Program-made: the position numbers and the translations under genes
Source of the DNA: Phocoena phocoena
Taxonomy: Eukaryota; Chordata; Mammalia; Artiodactyla; Phocoenidae
Direction: 5' to 3'
DNA: 64,000 nt
Assembly: GCF_963924675.1 (NCBI RefSeq)
Contig: NC_089222.1
Location: forward strand, 2,046,001 to 2,110,000
In this document: one piece after another, positions 44,487 through 56,553 of the stretch
How positions within the stretch are numbered: the stretch's first letter is position 1
Layout of the letters: every line of letters starts with the position of its first letter
The notes under the pieces: generated by a model
The model's database searches: none
Told to the model about the DNA's origin: nothing
What the model saw: only the letters and a program-made list of their open reading frames with translations

Positions 44487-44790
44487 AGATCTGTACTTTC
44501 AAATATGGTAGCCATTAGCTCCATGTGCCTATTGAGTGCTCAAAACGTGGCTAGTCCAAAGTGCTGTAATTATTAAACACACACCAGATTTTGAAGACTT
44601 AATACAAAATGAGGTAAGATAGCTCAGTAATATTTTTATGTTGATTAAATTTTGAAATAAAAGTTTTATATAGAAATATAAGAAAAATATAATATGAAAG
44701 TACTAATATTTAACATTAATTAATAATAAAATACTATTGATACTAAATGAAATATTTTGGAGAAAATCTTTTCTGGCACTCAATATGGAA
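44487..44790 (+). repeat. hAT-type MER DNA transposon remnant
   Basis: 'tttcaaatatggtagccattagc', 'cctattgagtgctcaaaacgtggctagtcc' and 'acacaccagattttgaagactt' match a common mammalian hAT-Charlie-type repeat. I do not assign a subfamily. It adjoins the right side of the L1M-like block. Confidence 0.65.
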
Positions 44791-46790
44791 AGTGTGACAT
44801 ATGGCTGTAGGATCAAAGAGTACCTGTTTGGCCCTCCCACCAGCTCTGGGCATCTTGAGAACCCAGTCTGAAACCCATGAGCTTGGGTCAAATGCAAAGT
44901 CTTTTTCCCAGTACTAAACACTGAGTTCCTATTTCCGATTTGATGGCTCAGACGGGCTCCATTTCCCTGTTCTTGAGGCACGGATTTTAGAGCCCTCCTT
45001 TGGTCTCAAGTCCCTTTCAGACAACAGTGGGGTACCAGCTGTGTCCGCCCCTGCTGTTTGTTTTCTCCATTAGTGATTCCAGCCATCATTTTCCAGAAGT
45101 CGCTCTTAGATTCCCAGCTCATTTGTGTGAGTGCAGTTTGTCGCTTTGCTTGTTAAATAGAAAACCGAGTGGTTTTTCAAAGCACTGTTTCCCTCATTAG
45201 AGGTTGCTGGTAAGTCTGCTTTTTTTTTTGCATTTGTTTCCTCCTACATCCTTTTCTCCAAGCATCATACATTTTTCAGTGGCGGGACACCTAAGGAGAC
45301 AGAGTCAGAACATGTCTCCAAGTGATCCAACTTCCCAGGTTGGGACAAGGCTGGCTTGGCTTTTCAATTAAAAGAAAGTTGAAAAGAGAAAGAAGAAAGC
45401 AAGCAAGTAATTAAGCAGCAACAAGGTCTTGGCAGAAGTTGTTAAATGAATAATTTATTGAAGCAGTTTGGAGCAGGTGGACCTGGCTACCTCTGGCTCC
45501 TGCTTCCGGTAAAGCCCCCGGGTGGCTGTTTCCTACCCTCCTTGTCCTGTTCTGACAAAAGGGCCAGGCAGATCCATGTGATGTGTGGAAAGTGGGGAAT
45601 TGTGTGTGATAAACGTTTTGTAGAACGTTGTCAGCCAGAGGAAGGCTGTGTCAATAAGAGGGTTGCTGGGAGGGGGGGTTTGTTTGGGGATGCTTGCAAT
45701 AAGGGTACATAAAAGAATCTTTAAGAAGCAGCCTGGTGTGACATTGAGGTTTCAAAGTCCCATGAATTCCAGGGCCAGGCATGTTGAAAGGACTGAGGAG
45801 CGAATCTGGAATTTCAGAGTTTCATTTTTAATTCTCCTCTTTTTTAGCAACTAATCCAAAACCTATGATTACACCCTTCTGGCCATCTGCTGGCTAGATT
45901 TAACATCTGAGCCGCCAGTTTAATTTGCAACTTCTGGGTTCAATAATGTGAAGAGAGGGAGAATTATAAAGAGACAGAGGGGTGGGAGTCAGAGACCCAT
46001 ATGGCTGAGCCTGAGCCTCCAGGCTGTCAGGCACCAATGAACTAGTGTCTCAGCTTCCCCATCAGGAGCACCTTGTGTGTGGTCATTCTTGCTCTAGGTC
46101 AAGTATTGATGCCATAGAAAAGGTTCCTTCTGTCCTGTACACCTGGGGTCACCCATGCGGACTTGAGGACCTTTGGGGTGGAAGTGAGTGGGATGCTGTT
46201 GTGTGTCTCCACTTGCGGGATTTCTCACTGATGATACCGATTTGTGTCCATTGCTCTGTGGTATGTGTGTGTGTGTACACGCACAGGTACAGCAGGATCC
46301 CCCAGAGGAAACAAACATATGTTTGAAGAATGCAGGGGAGTAATGAAAGGGACTGGAGGATGTCTCCTGAGTAGCTAAGTGTGACCTCAACCTTCTAAAA
46401 GGAAACACTGGAGAGGGGTTCTGAGTATATAGTAGGTGCTCAGTAAATGTTGATTGTTCTCTGCTACTAAGTTAAGCACCAGCCATGTGGATGTGTTAAA
46501 GGCTTCCATGCGAGTCTGGGAGTGTGGGAACACATCTAGAAAAAGGGAGAAAAATTAAAAAGTGGTCATGTTTGCAGAAAAAGGCGTTTCTGCACTGAGA
46601 GGGGATGGAGCTAACTGGAAACTCAAGTGGCCATGTCCTGGGGAAAAAGGAATGTTGGAAGGGTGTCCGTGAAGGGGACATTCATGTCTGTTTGCCTCCA
46701 GGTGCCAGGACTCTGAGGAAGGTGGTCAACTCTTTCCAGATTCTACCTTCTAGGGGAAGGGACACCACTAGTGGCTTTTTAGGCTTGTCT
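44791..46790. other. Unassigned, with short MIR tail and TG run
   Basis: Contains a TG run (46262-46276) and a MIR/L2-like tail at 46425-46455 ('tatagtaggtgctcagtaaatgttg'). Frames of 60-104 codons occur on both strands without domains. No gene called. Confidence 0.45.
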
Positions 46791-46794
46791 CTAG

Positions 46795-47279
46795 TGTGAA
46801 AAAAGATCAGAAGGAAGTCAGTATTGCTAAGAGAGCTCTCCAAAATGGAGCCAGGAAGACATTGAGGAAGCATGACTTAGGCACATCTCAGCCTGGATGG
46901 AATCTGAACTTTGACCGCTTACTGTCATTACATAGTCATCCAGAACCTCTGCCCAATGTTCCAGAAACTCAAGATATTTATCAGACGCTTCCTCTAAAAT
47001 AACTCATGACAGCACAGCTACATATTGGACATTTACCCTAAGTGACTCATGACAACCCATCCCTTAAAGATAGACATTTCCCTTCTTGCACCAGAGTCAA
47101 TCATAACTCTTGCCAGATGACTTTAACGACGTTTTGGCTTTTGCTTTTCTAAATAAGCCCCTGACCCTTCCTCTTTCCCAGGATAGTCTTTGGGTTTTAC
47201 CCAAATCCCGAATTGCAATTCCTAAGGCCACAAATAAATGCTTTTCTTATTTGCAAACTTCTGTGTTTCGTGGTCGACC
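46795..47279 (+). mobile_element. Solo ERV1-type LTR, distinct family
   Basis: A 485-bp LTR starting TG and ending near 'gtcgacc', with an exact 4-bp target duplication ctag at 46791-46794 and 47280-47283. It holds 'aagcccctgacccttcctc' and a polyadenylation signal aataaa at 47233-47238 followed by 'cttatttgcaaacttctgtgtttcg'. No internal viral sequence is attached. The 3' end is not canonical CA. Confidence 0.68.
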
Positions 47280-47399
47280 CTAGTTAGACATGAGTTAATT
47301 TCAAGACTGGAATTCTGCCTGCACATGTCCAGTGAATATTATAGCTCTGGCAGGGCTGCAGAAGCAGAGACTGACCCGTGTAAAATAAACCATATGCCC

Positions 47400-47620
47400 A
47401 CAGTAAGAATAAAGCATTCTCTACAATGTAACAAGGAGTTTACCACTATGCTTTCATCTAATTTAATCTTTGAAATACATTTAAGGAAGGAATTGTTTTC
47501 CTCACTTTGAAGATGAAAAAAGTTGAATATCAGAGAAATTAACATACTAGTTGAAAGTCACACAACGTGTAAATGGCAGAGCCAAGCTTTAAGTTGCATT
47601 TTGGTTCCAAAAGTAACGAA
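47400..47620 (-). repeat. MIR element
   Basis: Antisense MIR: 'tttcatctaatttaatctttg', 'cctcactttgaagatgaaaaaag', 'gtaaatggcagagccaagc'. Confidence 0.7.
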
Positions 47621-47929
47621 TAATGAATGTTCTTCTTTTTATTATGCTCTCCTCACTAAAGGCAGTAAGGGTGAAGCTAGGAAAGGATGAAGATTCTCAG
47701 TCATTGAAAAGGGAGCACAGAGAGAGAAAAAGATCAACTTGTAAGTCCAGGAGCCCACACAGGGTTATGTGCTGCCTGCCCAGCAGGGCTAGGTGAGGAG
47801 TGATAGGTGAGAAGAGAGATAGTTCAAGGAAAAGACGACTTCAACTTACTCATGTCAGTCATTCAGGATAAAGTTGGTAGCTGAGAGGACAAGAAAAGCA
47901 GTACAAGAAATAATGATGTGATGATGATG

Positions 47930-48650
47930 AAAGACAGTTTGAAAGTTCCTTGAAAAGCTAAACATAGCCTTCATCATAGGATCCAGCAATCACACTCCTA
48001 GGTATTTGCCCAACTGTTTTGAAAATTTTGTATGTCCACACAAAACCTGCACAGAATGATTTAGAGCTGCTATATTCATAATTGTCAAAAACTGGAAGCA
48101 AAAAAGAAGCCCTTTGATAAATGAATAGAGGAACAAACGGGGGCACATCTGTTCAGTGAACTCAGAGATAAAAAGAAATGAAGTATCAAGCCACACAGAA
48201 ACATGAAGGACCCTTAAATGCACATGGCTAAGTGAAAGAAGCCAGTCTGAAGATGCTGTAGGATTCCAACCATGTGACATTCAGGAAAAGGCAAAACTAG
48301 GGAGAGAGTAAAAAATCAGTGGTTGCCAGGGGTTCAAGGGGGAGGGAGGAGATGAATGGGGGTGGCGGAAAGGGAATTTTCAGGGCAGTGAAAGCCTTCC
48401 ATATGGTATTGGACTGTTAGATATATTACATTATGCAATTGTCAAAACACACAGGATGTACAACATAGAGTGAACTTTAATGTAAACTATGGACTTGAAT
48501 TAATAATAATGTATTAATACTTGTTCGTTAACTGTAACAAATGTATACTAATGCAAGACACTATAGGGGAAACAGTGTGTGTTTGGAGGGTATAGGGGAA
48601 TTCTCTGTACTATCTCCTCAATTTTTCTGTAAATCTAAAACTGTTCTAAA
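47930..48650 (+). repeat. Old L1M ORF2 end and 3'UTR
   Basis: Sense L1M: 'ggatccagcaatcacactcctaggtatttgccc', 'tatattcataattgtcaaaaactgg', 'ctaagtgaaagaagccagtctg', 'gtggttgccaggggttc', ending 'tttttctgtaaatctaaaactgttc'. Frame destroyed. Confidence 0.8.
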
Positions 48651-48702
48651 GAAAAAGAAAGGAAGGAAGGAAGGAAAGAAAGAAAGAAAGAAAAAGAGAA
48701 AG
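48651..48702 (+). repeat. (GAAA)n/(GGAA)n microsatellite
   Basis: A purine run of GGAA then GAAA units growing out of the preceding L1 A tail. Confidence 0.88.
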
Positions 48703-48769
48703 CTGTAAGAGGACTAGGATAAACAGACAACAAGGCCTCTAGGTCTCCCTTTGCTTTCTAACTTCTGTG

Positions 48770-49330
48770 GGGGGAGGAATTTTCCCTTTACTCTTACATT
48801 CTTGGCTGAGACATTCCTTGTAATAAAAGACAATAACAAGAGAAAAAGAAACAGAAGTTTAATAACATGTATTCCTCCTGTATACATGGGAGATACCCAG
48901 GAAAGATGAGTAACTCCTTGAAATGGCCACCACCTTAAATACCATCTCCAGCTAAAGACACGAGATGATGTTGGACGGGGGGGGGGAGGGAGCCAGTTCT
49001 AGGAGGTGACGTGGTGACCTGGAAAAGCACAGGAAACAAGGGTAAGGGTGTTATGCAGATCTAAGTGTTACCTTCTCCATTGATAAAAATGTCTAGAGAT
49101 TTAGAGTCATCCTTCTATTTCTGGTACCGAGAGGAAGATACCCTTACAAGTGGAGATTTCCCTTATAGATGTAAATATCTCTCACAAAAGGGGATCTTCT
49201 AGGTTTCAGAGCTTCTCCTGGGTCTGCTTCTTCTTAAAAATAACCAGCTTAAAATAATCAATATGCCACAGAGGCATATGTTGGGGTTGCATACTCTGCG
49301 CCCCTCCACATTGCCTCCCTTTTCCTTCTT
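48770..49330 (-). repeat. LTR-like remnant, antisense
   Basis: 'gaaacagaagtttaataacatgtattcctcctgtatacatgggag', 'taccatctccagctaaag' and 'ataatcaatatgccacagaggcatatg' resemble a mammalian LTR read backwards. It includes a G10 run near 48977-48987. Family not assigned. Confidence 0.42.
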
Positions 49331-49649
49331 TTTTGCTATCTGGCTCCCTTGCTCCATGAACTTTGAGTAGCTGATAAGCTGCAAGGCTCCCAGAAACAGT
49401 TCTCGGCAAATACTCTTCTTGTGTTTTATGGGAGCTTGAGCAAGGAGCACAAAAGCAGGAATGACCCTCCCAACCCCAAGTTTTGATGAAATTGAACTGC
49501 TGCCTATGAACCCACTGTAAGGACAGCTACTCAGCTGGCCCTTTCTATCCTATAAGCTCTGACCGGGCTCCAGTGAGGAGCATCTTGACTGAATGAAGCC
49601 TTTAACCTCAGCTGAGTCACTTAAATAATTTTCTCTTAAAAATGATCAA

Positions 49650-49962
49650 GGGCTTTCCTGGTGGTGCAGTGGTTAAGAATCCGCCTGCCAATGCAGGGGA
49701 CACGGTTTCAATCCCAGATCCTGGCACATCCCACATGCCGCGGAGCAACTAAGCCCGTGTGCCACAATTACTGAGCCTGCGAGCCACAACTACTGAATCC
49801 CGTGTGCCTAGAGCCCGTGCTCTGCAACAGGAGAAGCCACAACATGAAGAAGCCCGCGCACGACAATGAAGGGTAGCCACCGCTCGCCACAACTAGAGAA
49901 AGCTCCTGCTAAATAAAGACCCAACGCAGCCAAAGATAAAATAACATTTTAAAAATAAACTT
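49650..49962 (+). mobile_element. CHR-1 SINE, long form
   Basis: About 310 bp: the tRNA-derived head ('gggctttcctggtggtgcagtgg') followed by the CHR-1 body ('gccgcggagcaactaagcccg', 'agccacaactactgaatcccgtg', 'gaagcccgcgcacgacaatg', 'ctaaataaagacccaacgcagcc'). No clean target duplication, consistent with an older insertion than CHR-2. Confidence 0.9.
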
Positions 49963-49986
49963 AAGTTCTAAAAAGAAAAGATCATT

Positions 49987-50361
49987 ACCTCCTGTTTTCC
50001 TCTGTACTTTTCAGGCTGTAGGGCACCTGTCTCTTCTACCCTCCTCCTTCCCCAGAAGACACATCTCATCCTCTCTTCCCAGCTTCTAATTCTTCCCCTT
50101 CTCACTTCTTCCAAATGGTTCCTCGGTTAGCTTCCCTTCCCGAATAACTCCCTCCTTATCCACCTCCTGATTTCCATCCCCAAACCTTCACGCATTCCTG
50201 CCACTTCCTCCACCCCAAGTAGATTTCTACCACATTTTTCACAACTGAAAAATATATATACTGACCGTTATCCTCTGCTTATCCTTTCTCACTATTCAGT
50301 CTTGCCCTGAACTGCTCCAACTCAGTTTCAACCCTTGCTACACTGAGGAAATGTCTCCCTG
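49987..50361. other. Pyrimidine-rich unassigned sequence
   Basis: C/T-rich (long CTTCC-type runs), possibly L2-related. No frame and no named repeat. Confidence 0.4.
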
Positions 50362-50376
50362 AAAACTCGCCATTGA

Positions 50377-50669
50377 CATATACACACAACAATATTCAAA
50401 ATAGATAACTAACAAGGACCTGCTGTATAGCCCAGGGAATGCTACTCAGTATTCTGTGATAACTTAAATGGGAAAAGAATTTGAAAAAGAATAGGTACAT
50501 GCATATGTATAACTGAATCACTACGTTGTAGCCCTGAAACTAACACAACATTGTTAATCAACTCTACTCCAATATAAAGTAAAAATTTTTAAAAAAAACT
50601 CAAAAAGGGTGAATATCCAAAAGGAAATATGTGTGAAATAAATGCCAAGTCATTTCTAAATTAAAAAAT
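50377..50669 (+). mobile_element. 5'-truncated L1 with 3' transduction
   Basis: Sense L1 3'UTR to its usual end (about 50580) and A-rich tract (50581-50598), then ~62 bp of non-L1 sequence with aataaa at 50637-50642 and a second A tail at 50663-50672. The whole is flanked by a 15-bp duplication with two mismatches: aaaactcgccattga at 50362-50376 and aaaattcgccaatga at 50670-50684. Confidence 0.82.
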
Positions 50670-50684
50670 AAAATTCGCCAATGA

Positions 50685-51229
50685 TCTTCTGGCCACCCCA
50701 GCCAGAGGCTTCAGGATCCCCACGAACTGTGGTCGATGTTCCGGAAACGTTCCCCGTGTGGATCCTGCGGCTCTGAGTTACTGCCGTCATGCTTGGCAGA
50801 CTCCCTGCTGGACTCCTTGACCTCCTCTCACCTCTCCAGTTGGCATCTGTCCTTCTTAGCATTATTCTTTCCCCACCATTCTTCCTCTTAGAAATGGTGT
50901 GTCCTAAACACTGTAACCTCAGTGGTTGACTCTTCGTCTTTCCATCCCCATCCCTTGTCTTAATGCCATATTTCAAATAGGTGTGACCTGGACCGTGTCT
51001 AAAAAGGAGCCCATTTTGTCCTCACTTCAGACCTGAAATTTTCGGATTTCTGATAAGACTTTGGACACTTTTTATTTTTCTCATATCCCGATCTTTGTGG
51101 AAATTCTAATTCTAGCTCAACAAAGCAACAATAGCAAATGTCTCCCAGGGATCAAGTACTGTGCGTGGTGCTGAAAGGGAATTATAGTTTAGATCTGCCG
51201 AAAGCTTGTATCAATCAACTGTTACCATA
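50685..51229. other. Unassigned non-coding sequence
   Basis: The minus-strand frame at 50656-50976 (106 codons) has no domain. Possibly old L2 in part. Confidence 0.38.
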
Positions 51230-51660
51230 GTCTTTCTGCCAGCCCTCAGATGAAGCCCTGTTAACCTACGTCCATGCTATGACAATAGTTCTCTAAATGG
51301 TCTTCTGGTTTCTAGGACTGACATTTCTAATCCATTTTGCATGCTACCAAAAGACACACCTCTTTGAATACTCTGTTATCTACATATCTCAGTTGCTAAA
51401 AAGCTGAAGAATACATCCAGATTCCTTTCTGAACTTTCTATTTCTTCTAGCCTGAAACCCTTACCCACATTCCCCGTTTCCTTTATGGTTGTTCCATTGC
51501 TACCAACGTTATGTATTTGCTGCTTTTTGAGCACCATTGTAAATTCAAGTTATTTTTCTTTCCTAAACTATATTGATATTTTGTTACTCTATTCCACCTC
51601 TTAAAGCCTAGCCATCCTCCAAGACCCCTTCAATATGCCAGGTTCTTCATTTAGCATTCA
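51230..51660 (+). repeat. L2-like LINE remnant
   Basis: Sense L2-like progression: 'tctaaatggtcttctgg', 'aatccattttgcatgc', 'tagcctgaaacccttacccac', 'cctagccatcctccaagaccccttc'. Very diverged. Confidence 0.5.
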
Positions 51661-51822
51661 TTTTTTACCTTGGAGTAGAGCTACAATTCCTATCTTCTGA
51701 AATTTAAGATTGTTTTTTCATATATTTTTAAAAATAGCAATGAAGGGCCCACACTTTTCCCTCCCCAATCTGTTGCAGACTGATACATTTATAAATTACC
51801 ATAAAAGTGAGGTACTAGTAAA

Positions 51823-52022
51823 ACAAAATAAAAAGCTACTTGTTGTATAGCGCAGGGAGCTCAGCCCCGTGCTCTGTGATGACCTAGATGGGTGGGATTT
51901 GGGGGTGGGTGGGAGGGAGGCTCAAGAGGGAGGGGATGTAGATATACATACAGCTGATTCACTCCGTTGTACAACAGAGACTAACACAACATTATAAAGC
52001 AATGATACTCCAATAAAAAAAA
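51823..52022 (+). mobile_element. 5'-truncated L1, 3'UTR only
   Basis: Sense L1 3' end of the subfamily with the G-rich tract ('gatgggtgggatttgggggtgggtgggagggagg', 51888-51921) and the ending 'aatgatactccaataaaa'. The G run is G-quadruplex-prone on the plus strand. Confidence 0.88.
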
Positions 52023-52159
52023 TCTATATGAAACATTACCCCCCAAGTTTTACTATTAGATTCAACAGGCAAAACCAGTGATCACATGGGATATTTTGGC
52101 CATGACAAATGCTATCCAAGTGTCTACACAGGTGCTCTCAAAATCTGTATACTGCTCAT

Positions 52160-52225
52160 TAGAGACAGACGAGCACTTCCCAGACTGGTCTGGGTCTGCA
52201 GACCACACTGTGAGTCACACTGCTA
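52160..52225 (+). repeat. MER5A end fragment
   Basis: 'ggtctgggtctgcagaccacactgtgagtcacactgc' matches the MER5A terminus ('ctgctggtccagggaccacactttgagaaccactg'). Confidence 0.5.
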
Positions 52226-52647
52226 AGCAACAGGGCATTCTGCCACTCATCTATCACTGACCAACTGGTATTGAATTATATGTATGTTTGTCTTATTTTG
52301 CCCACCGGTTAAAGCATCAAAGATGGCACACACTGGGTCTCAACCATCGTTTTATATCCCACCCACCCCAGTACGGTGTCTTGCAACAAATATTTGTGGA
52401 GTGACTAATTAACTGAATAAATGAAAGATCGATACATACACATACATAATGTTTCCCATTATTGGACACAGATGAAAAAAATGACCTCACAGTCAGTCCC
52501 CAGGGAGCATTTTTCATCTAGACACTAACTGCTAACTCCATTATAAATTGATCTTTCCTCCTGGCTCTTCTGTATTTTTTTTTCTTCTCTGTTGTCAAAA
52601 CTAGGTTCTTGAGTTTCCTTTATTACCATCAGTCCCAGCCACTGCTG
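52226..52647. other. Unassigned non-coding sequence
   Basis: No named repeat, no credible frame. Confidence 0.4.
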
Positions 52648-52659
52648 ATAATCATGATT

Positions 52660-52783
52660 TAAAAAAAATTTTTTTTGGCCAGGCCAAGTGGCCTGTGGGG
52701 TCTTAGTTCCCCAGCCAGGAATTAAACCTGGGTTGCAGCAGTGAAAGCTGAGTCCTAACCACTGGACTGCCAGGGAATTCCCA
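52660..52783 (-). mobile_element. Short tRNA-derived SINE (CHR-1 type)
   Basis: In antisense it reads 'gggaattccctggcagtcc', 'agtggttaggactc' and 'ctggggaactaagacccc', with an A tail. Target duplication of about 12 bp with one mismatch: ataatcatgatt at 52648-52659 and ataatcatgttt at 52784-52795. Confidence 0.9.
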
Positions 52784-52795
52784 ATAATCATGTTT

Positions 52796-53565
52796 TTATT
52801 GAAAATGCCAACTCTAATAAATGAAGTCTGATTTCTGTTAAAACTGGCATGCTGGTATCAAACAAAAAATGGCCTTTGCTTGGCCTTGGACATCTTATAT
52901 TCAACTTTTATTATTTCTTCCATTTAATTATTAATATAGTTCTATTTTAAATTTATACACTGACCTTCTGTAAACAAATAATGATTTTTTTTTGATAAAG
53001 CATATCTTGTAGGGTAAGAAAGTGATTGAAAACGGGCAAACTGATTACATCCCTTCTTTCAATTTTGTTGCTGTTAAACTAAAGAGTAAACAAATTAAGA
53101 AACTCTTAGTGGGAAAGATGGTATTAAATCTAGTTTTAAAATGTAAGGCAGGGGAGGAAAAATTGTTGATCAACTTTCATCACAAGAGGACTTTAGGATG
53201 AAAAAAAATTTAAGCCACACTGATATACCCTTCCCAAGGTGTATCAGATGTTCAAGGCTAACAGAGATTTGGGGGACTCTAGCTGACACCTGGAATAGAG
53301 AAGAAAGGAAACCAGAAGTCCTAAAAAACATAATGATAGAGACCTTTGACTCCACGGACAGGTAAGTAACTGTTGATAGAGAAAATAATCTTCTCTCTAC
53401 AAGGGCTTATACTGGAGCATGTCTGAAAACACTGCAACGACAAACAAACATGTTCATCCTTGAGCGATATTTCTACCTTAGAGATTTTCTGCTGAAGAAA
53501 CAATTTGGCACTGGTAGGAATACTGAAAGCAAAATAACCTCAGGAGTAAAAAGCTGGGACTTTTC
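52796..53565. other. Unassigned A/T-rich sequence
   Basis: No named repeat. Overlapping 60-codon minus-strand frames are not convincing. Confidence 0.42.
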
Positions 53566-54512
53566 ACTTTTTTTCCTTTTAAATAGACTTTATTTTTAAG
53601 AATAGTTTTAGGTTCACAGCAAAACTGAGTAGAAAATACAGAACTTCCCATATGCTTACACATGCACAGCCTCCTCCAATGTCAGCATCCTTTACCAAAG
53701 GGTACAATTGTTACAAGTGATGAACCTACATTGACACGCCATGATCACCCAAAGTCCAGAGTTTACCTGGGGTTCACTCTTGGTGTTGGACATTCTGCGT
53801 GTCTGGATAAATGTATAATGGCATGTTTCCATCATTGTAGTATTAAATGGACTATTTTCACTGCCCTCAAAATCCCTGGGCTCCACCCATTTGTTTCTCA
53901 CTCCTCCCTAACCCCTGGCAACCACTGAAATTTTTTTTGTCTCTATACTCTTGCCTTTTCCAGAATGTCACATAGTTGGAATTTTTTTCTTTTAAGTAGG
54001 TGCCGTTTCAGATTGGATTCTTCCACTTAGTAGTCAGCATTTAAGGTTCCTCCGTGTCTTTTCATGGCGTGATAGTTCATTTCTTTTAGCATAGAATAAT
54101 ATTCCTTTGACTGGATGTACCATAGTTTATTTACCCATTCAGCTACTGCAGGACATCATGGTTGCTTCCAAATTTTGGCAATTATGAATAAAGCTGCTAT
54201 AAACATTGATGTGTAGGTTCTTGAGTGGACATAAGTTTTCAACTCCTTTGGTAATGAGCAACGAGAGTGATTGCTGGGTTGTATGGTAAGAGTATGATTA
54301 ATTTTGTAAGAAACTGCCAAACTGTCTTCCAAAGCCATCTTGCATTCCCACCGGCAATGAATGAGAGTTCCTGTTGCTGCACCTCCTTGCCAGGATTCGT
54401 TGTTGTCAGTCTTCTGTATTTCAGCCATTGTAACAGGTGTGTAGTGATATCTCATGGCTTTAATTTGAAGTTCCCTGATGGCATATGTAGAGCATCTTTT
54501 CCTATGGGAATT
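53566..54512 (-). repeat. Old L1M 3' half
   Basis: Antisense L1M: 'gttttaggttcacagcaaaactgag', 'cctggcaaccactgaaatt', 'atgtcacatagttgg', 'gtatggtaagagtatgattaatttt', 'catcttgcattcccaccggcaatgaatgagagttcc'. The order runs from 3'UTR to late ORF2. The reading frame is gone. Confidence 0.85.
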
Positions 54513-54515
54513 TTC

Positions 54516-54725
54516 TTTTTTTTTTTTTTTTTCTCGGTACGTGGGCCTCTCACTGTTGCGGCCTCTCCCGTTGCGGAGCACAGGCTCCAGACGCGCAGGC
54601 TCAGCGGCCATGGCTCACGGGCCCAGCCGCTCCGCGGCATGTGGGATCTTCCCGGACCGGGGCACGAACCTGTGTCCCCTGCATCGGCAGGCGGACTCTC
54701 AACCACTGTGCCACCACGGAAGCCC
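54516..54725 (-). mobile_element. CHR-2 SINE
   Basis: Antisense CHR-2 with a T17 tail, near consensus. No clean target duplication next to the tail; a 7-bp direct repeat gagcatc occurs at 54490-54496 and 54726-54732, which leaves 19 unexplained bases before the T run. Confidence 0.94.
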
Positions 54726-55278
54726 GAGCATCAGTATTTTTGATAATCCAAAAATAGTGTGAACTTCAGTAATGATTTAAAGGTGGATTGGAGTCAAGGC
54801 AATGAGGATGACCAGGACTGTGATAGTCAGAGACTGACAAATTGAAGATAGCAAGGTGGTCAAGTGACAAAAAATCTTGAATGAAAGACCAGGAAATGAA
54901 CACAGGGAATATAAACCAGTAAACATTTACAGAATATAATGAAACATTGTAGATGTTTCTTTTTTTAAGGCAGAAATATTTTAAACTACAAATCCTTGAT
55001 ATAAGGAGAGAGCAACTGCAAGAAGACATCAAGAGTTTAAGGAAACGTGTTAAAATGAAAAGAATATTTCCAATAGTATGTAGTGGAAAATGACAAGTGA
55101 CAGATTGCTTACTTCTGTCTGACAAATATGGATGCAAAATGAGCTTCCATTCCCACTGGTGATGGGAATTTGTCCTCTTTATTTTTGTTTCTGTATCTGA
55201 AAAATGAAAATAACAAGACCTATTTCCCCCACAGGGAAGGGGATTCTTGATGTAATCAGTTGCCCAGCATGCAGTAAC

Positions 55279-55371
55279 TATTGGTACTAGGAGTAGACTC
55301 GGTATTGGTACTGAATTAAATTTGGTACTAAATTATTAAATTGGTATTAAATTTTGTACTAAAGTCGGTGT
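55279..55371 (+). repeat. Degenerate 'ttggtactaaatta' repeat
   Basis: Five to six imperfect units built on ttggtact(a/g)aatta: 55281, 55304, 55322, 55341 and 55354 are approximate unit starts. Unit length varies (about 12-20 bp), so this is a small decayed minisatellite. Confidence 0.65.
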
Positions 55372-56076
55372 CAGTGTTCATACTGTAGCATTCACTGTTC
55401 TCGGTCTCATTTCTAAGCATGTTTAGGAGAGTGGAGACGCATATGTACCTGTATTGCCTCGGACAGATTACGGGCCCAGCGTAAACACGGATATGCTGAT
55501 TCATACACATGGGTGGTGAACAATTTGGTTTTGATCATGATTCTTCATTGGTGAGGTCAAAGTGGTACCAAATTTTGATAGACATATATCCCCAACATAG
55601 AGATCTAAAAATACAGTGAAGGGGTTATTGCTATGTTTATGCTATCAGTTACTGCTATGTTTTCAGGAATATCAGTGCAGTTAGCAAAAAAATAAAACAA
55701 AACCAAAAAAAAAATTGGATAATTTTACTATTTAGAAGAAAGTAAAGCGCCTAGGTGAGACACGAACATATGTTTAATTCATTGACTATATCTTTCTTGA
55801 TTAACCTGGCAAGTAAAAATAATATGAATAAATCTAATTTTAGTTGGTCTATCATTCAATAAATATTTTCTAGAAAAATATTTGCCAGTTGCTAAACATT
55901 ATGCATAATATCATTGACAAAATTCAACAGTTTAAATGATCAACAGAGTTTTCAAAATAGGCTCTTCTTTTCATGTTTTGCACAGATGGATTTAAAAATC
56001 CACCAAATAACAAATATAAAAATATATCAGGCACAAATCTAAAACTGAAAGTGGGCTCATATGTCATATTATAATG

Positions 56077-56077
56077 T

Positions 56078-56113
<36 letters not shown>
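56077..56113 (+). repeat. (GT)n microsatellite
   Basis: About 18 dinucleotide units with one TTT interruption near the left end. Confidence 0.92.
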
Positions 56114-56114
<1 letters not shown>

Positions 56115-56553
56115 GAGCTATACGTATTACTCTGGAAGTTAAATGGGTGCTACTTCAGTCATGAAACTCTTGACATATAGGAATTAAGTCTTACACAATT
56201 TATTCCATAAGCCTTATTATTTTAGAGACAGACAATACTGTGTTATGTGTTCCAGAACATCAAAGATGTCAGGTGCTTGAATCAAGGCCTTAAAGTGAGA
56301 TGTCAAATGATGACCAGATAACACAAGCAGGCATTGCAGTCCGAATCCTTGGTGATCTTTGTAATTTAGGACTGTGGAGATGGTATACTGCAAGTTAGGA
56401 GAGAAGTCAAGAACAGTTTAAATAAAGATGGCATACTATGGCTTCTCTCATGTACTTGTAAAAACAACAACAACAAAAAAAAAACCCTACTTGTTAAAGG
56501 AGCTCTCCTGGGGTGATCAGACCACAGACGCCTCCCTGAAATTCTCTGAGCTT

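Larger units (their letters stand above)
54733..56541. other. Unassigned A/T-rich sequence
   Basis: Holds the degenerate repeat at 55279 and a (GT)n run at 56077. The 123-codon minus-strand frame 54766-55137 is A/T-driven and without domain. No gene called. Confidence 0.45.

Noticed and set aside
55279..55371. CRISPR-like array
   Set aside because: Units are degenerate and variable in spacing, without conserved repeats and unique spacers, and the DNA is mammalian.
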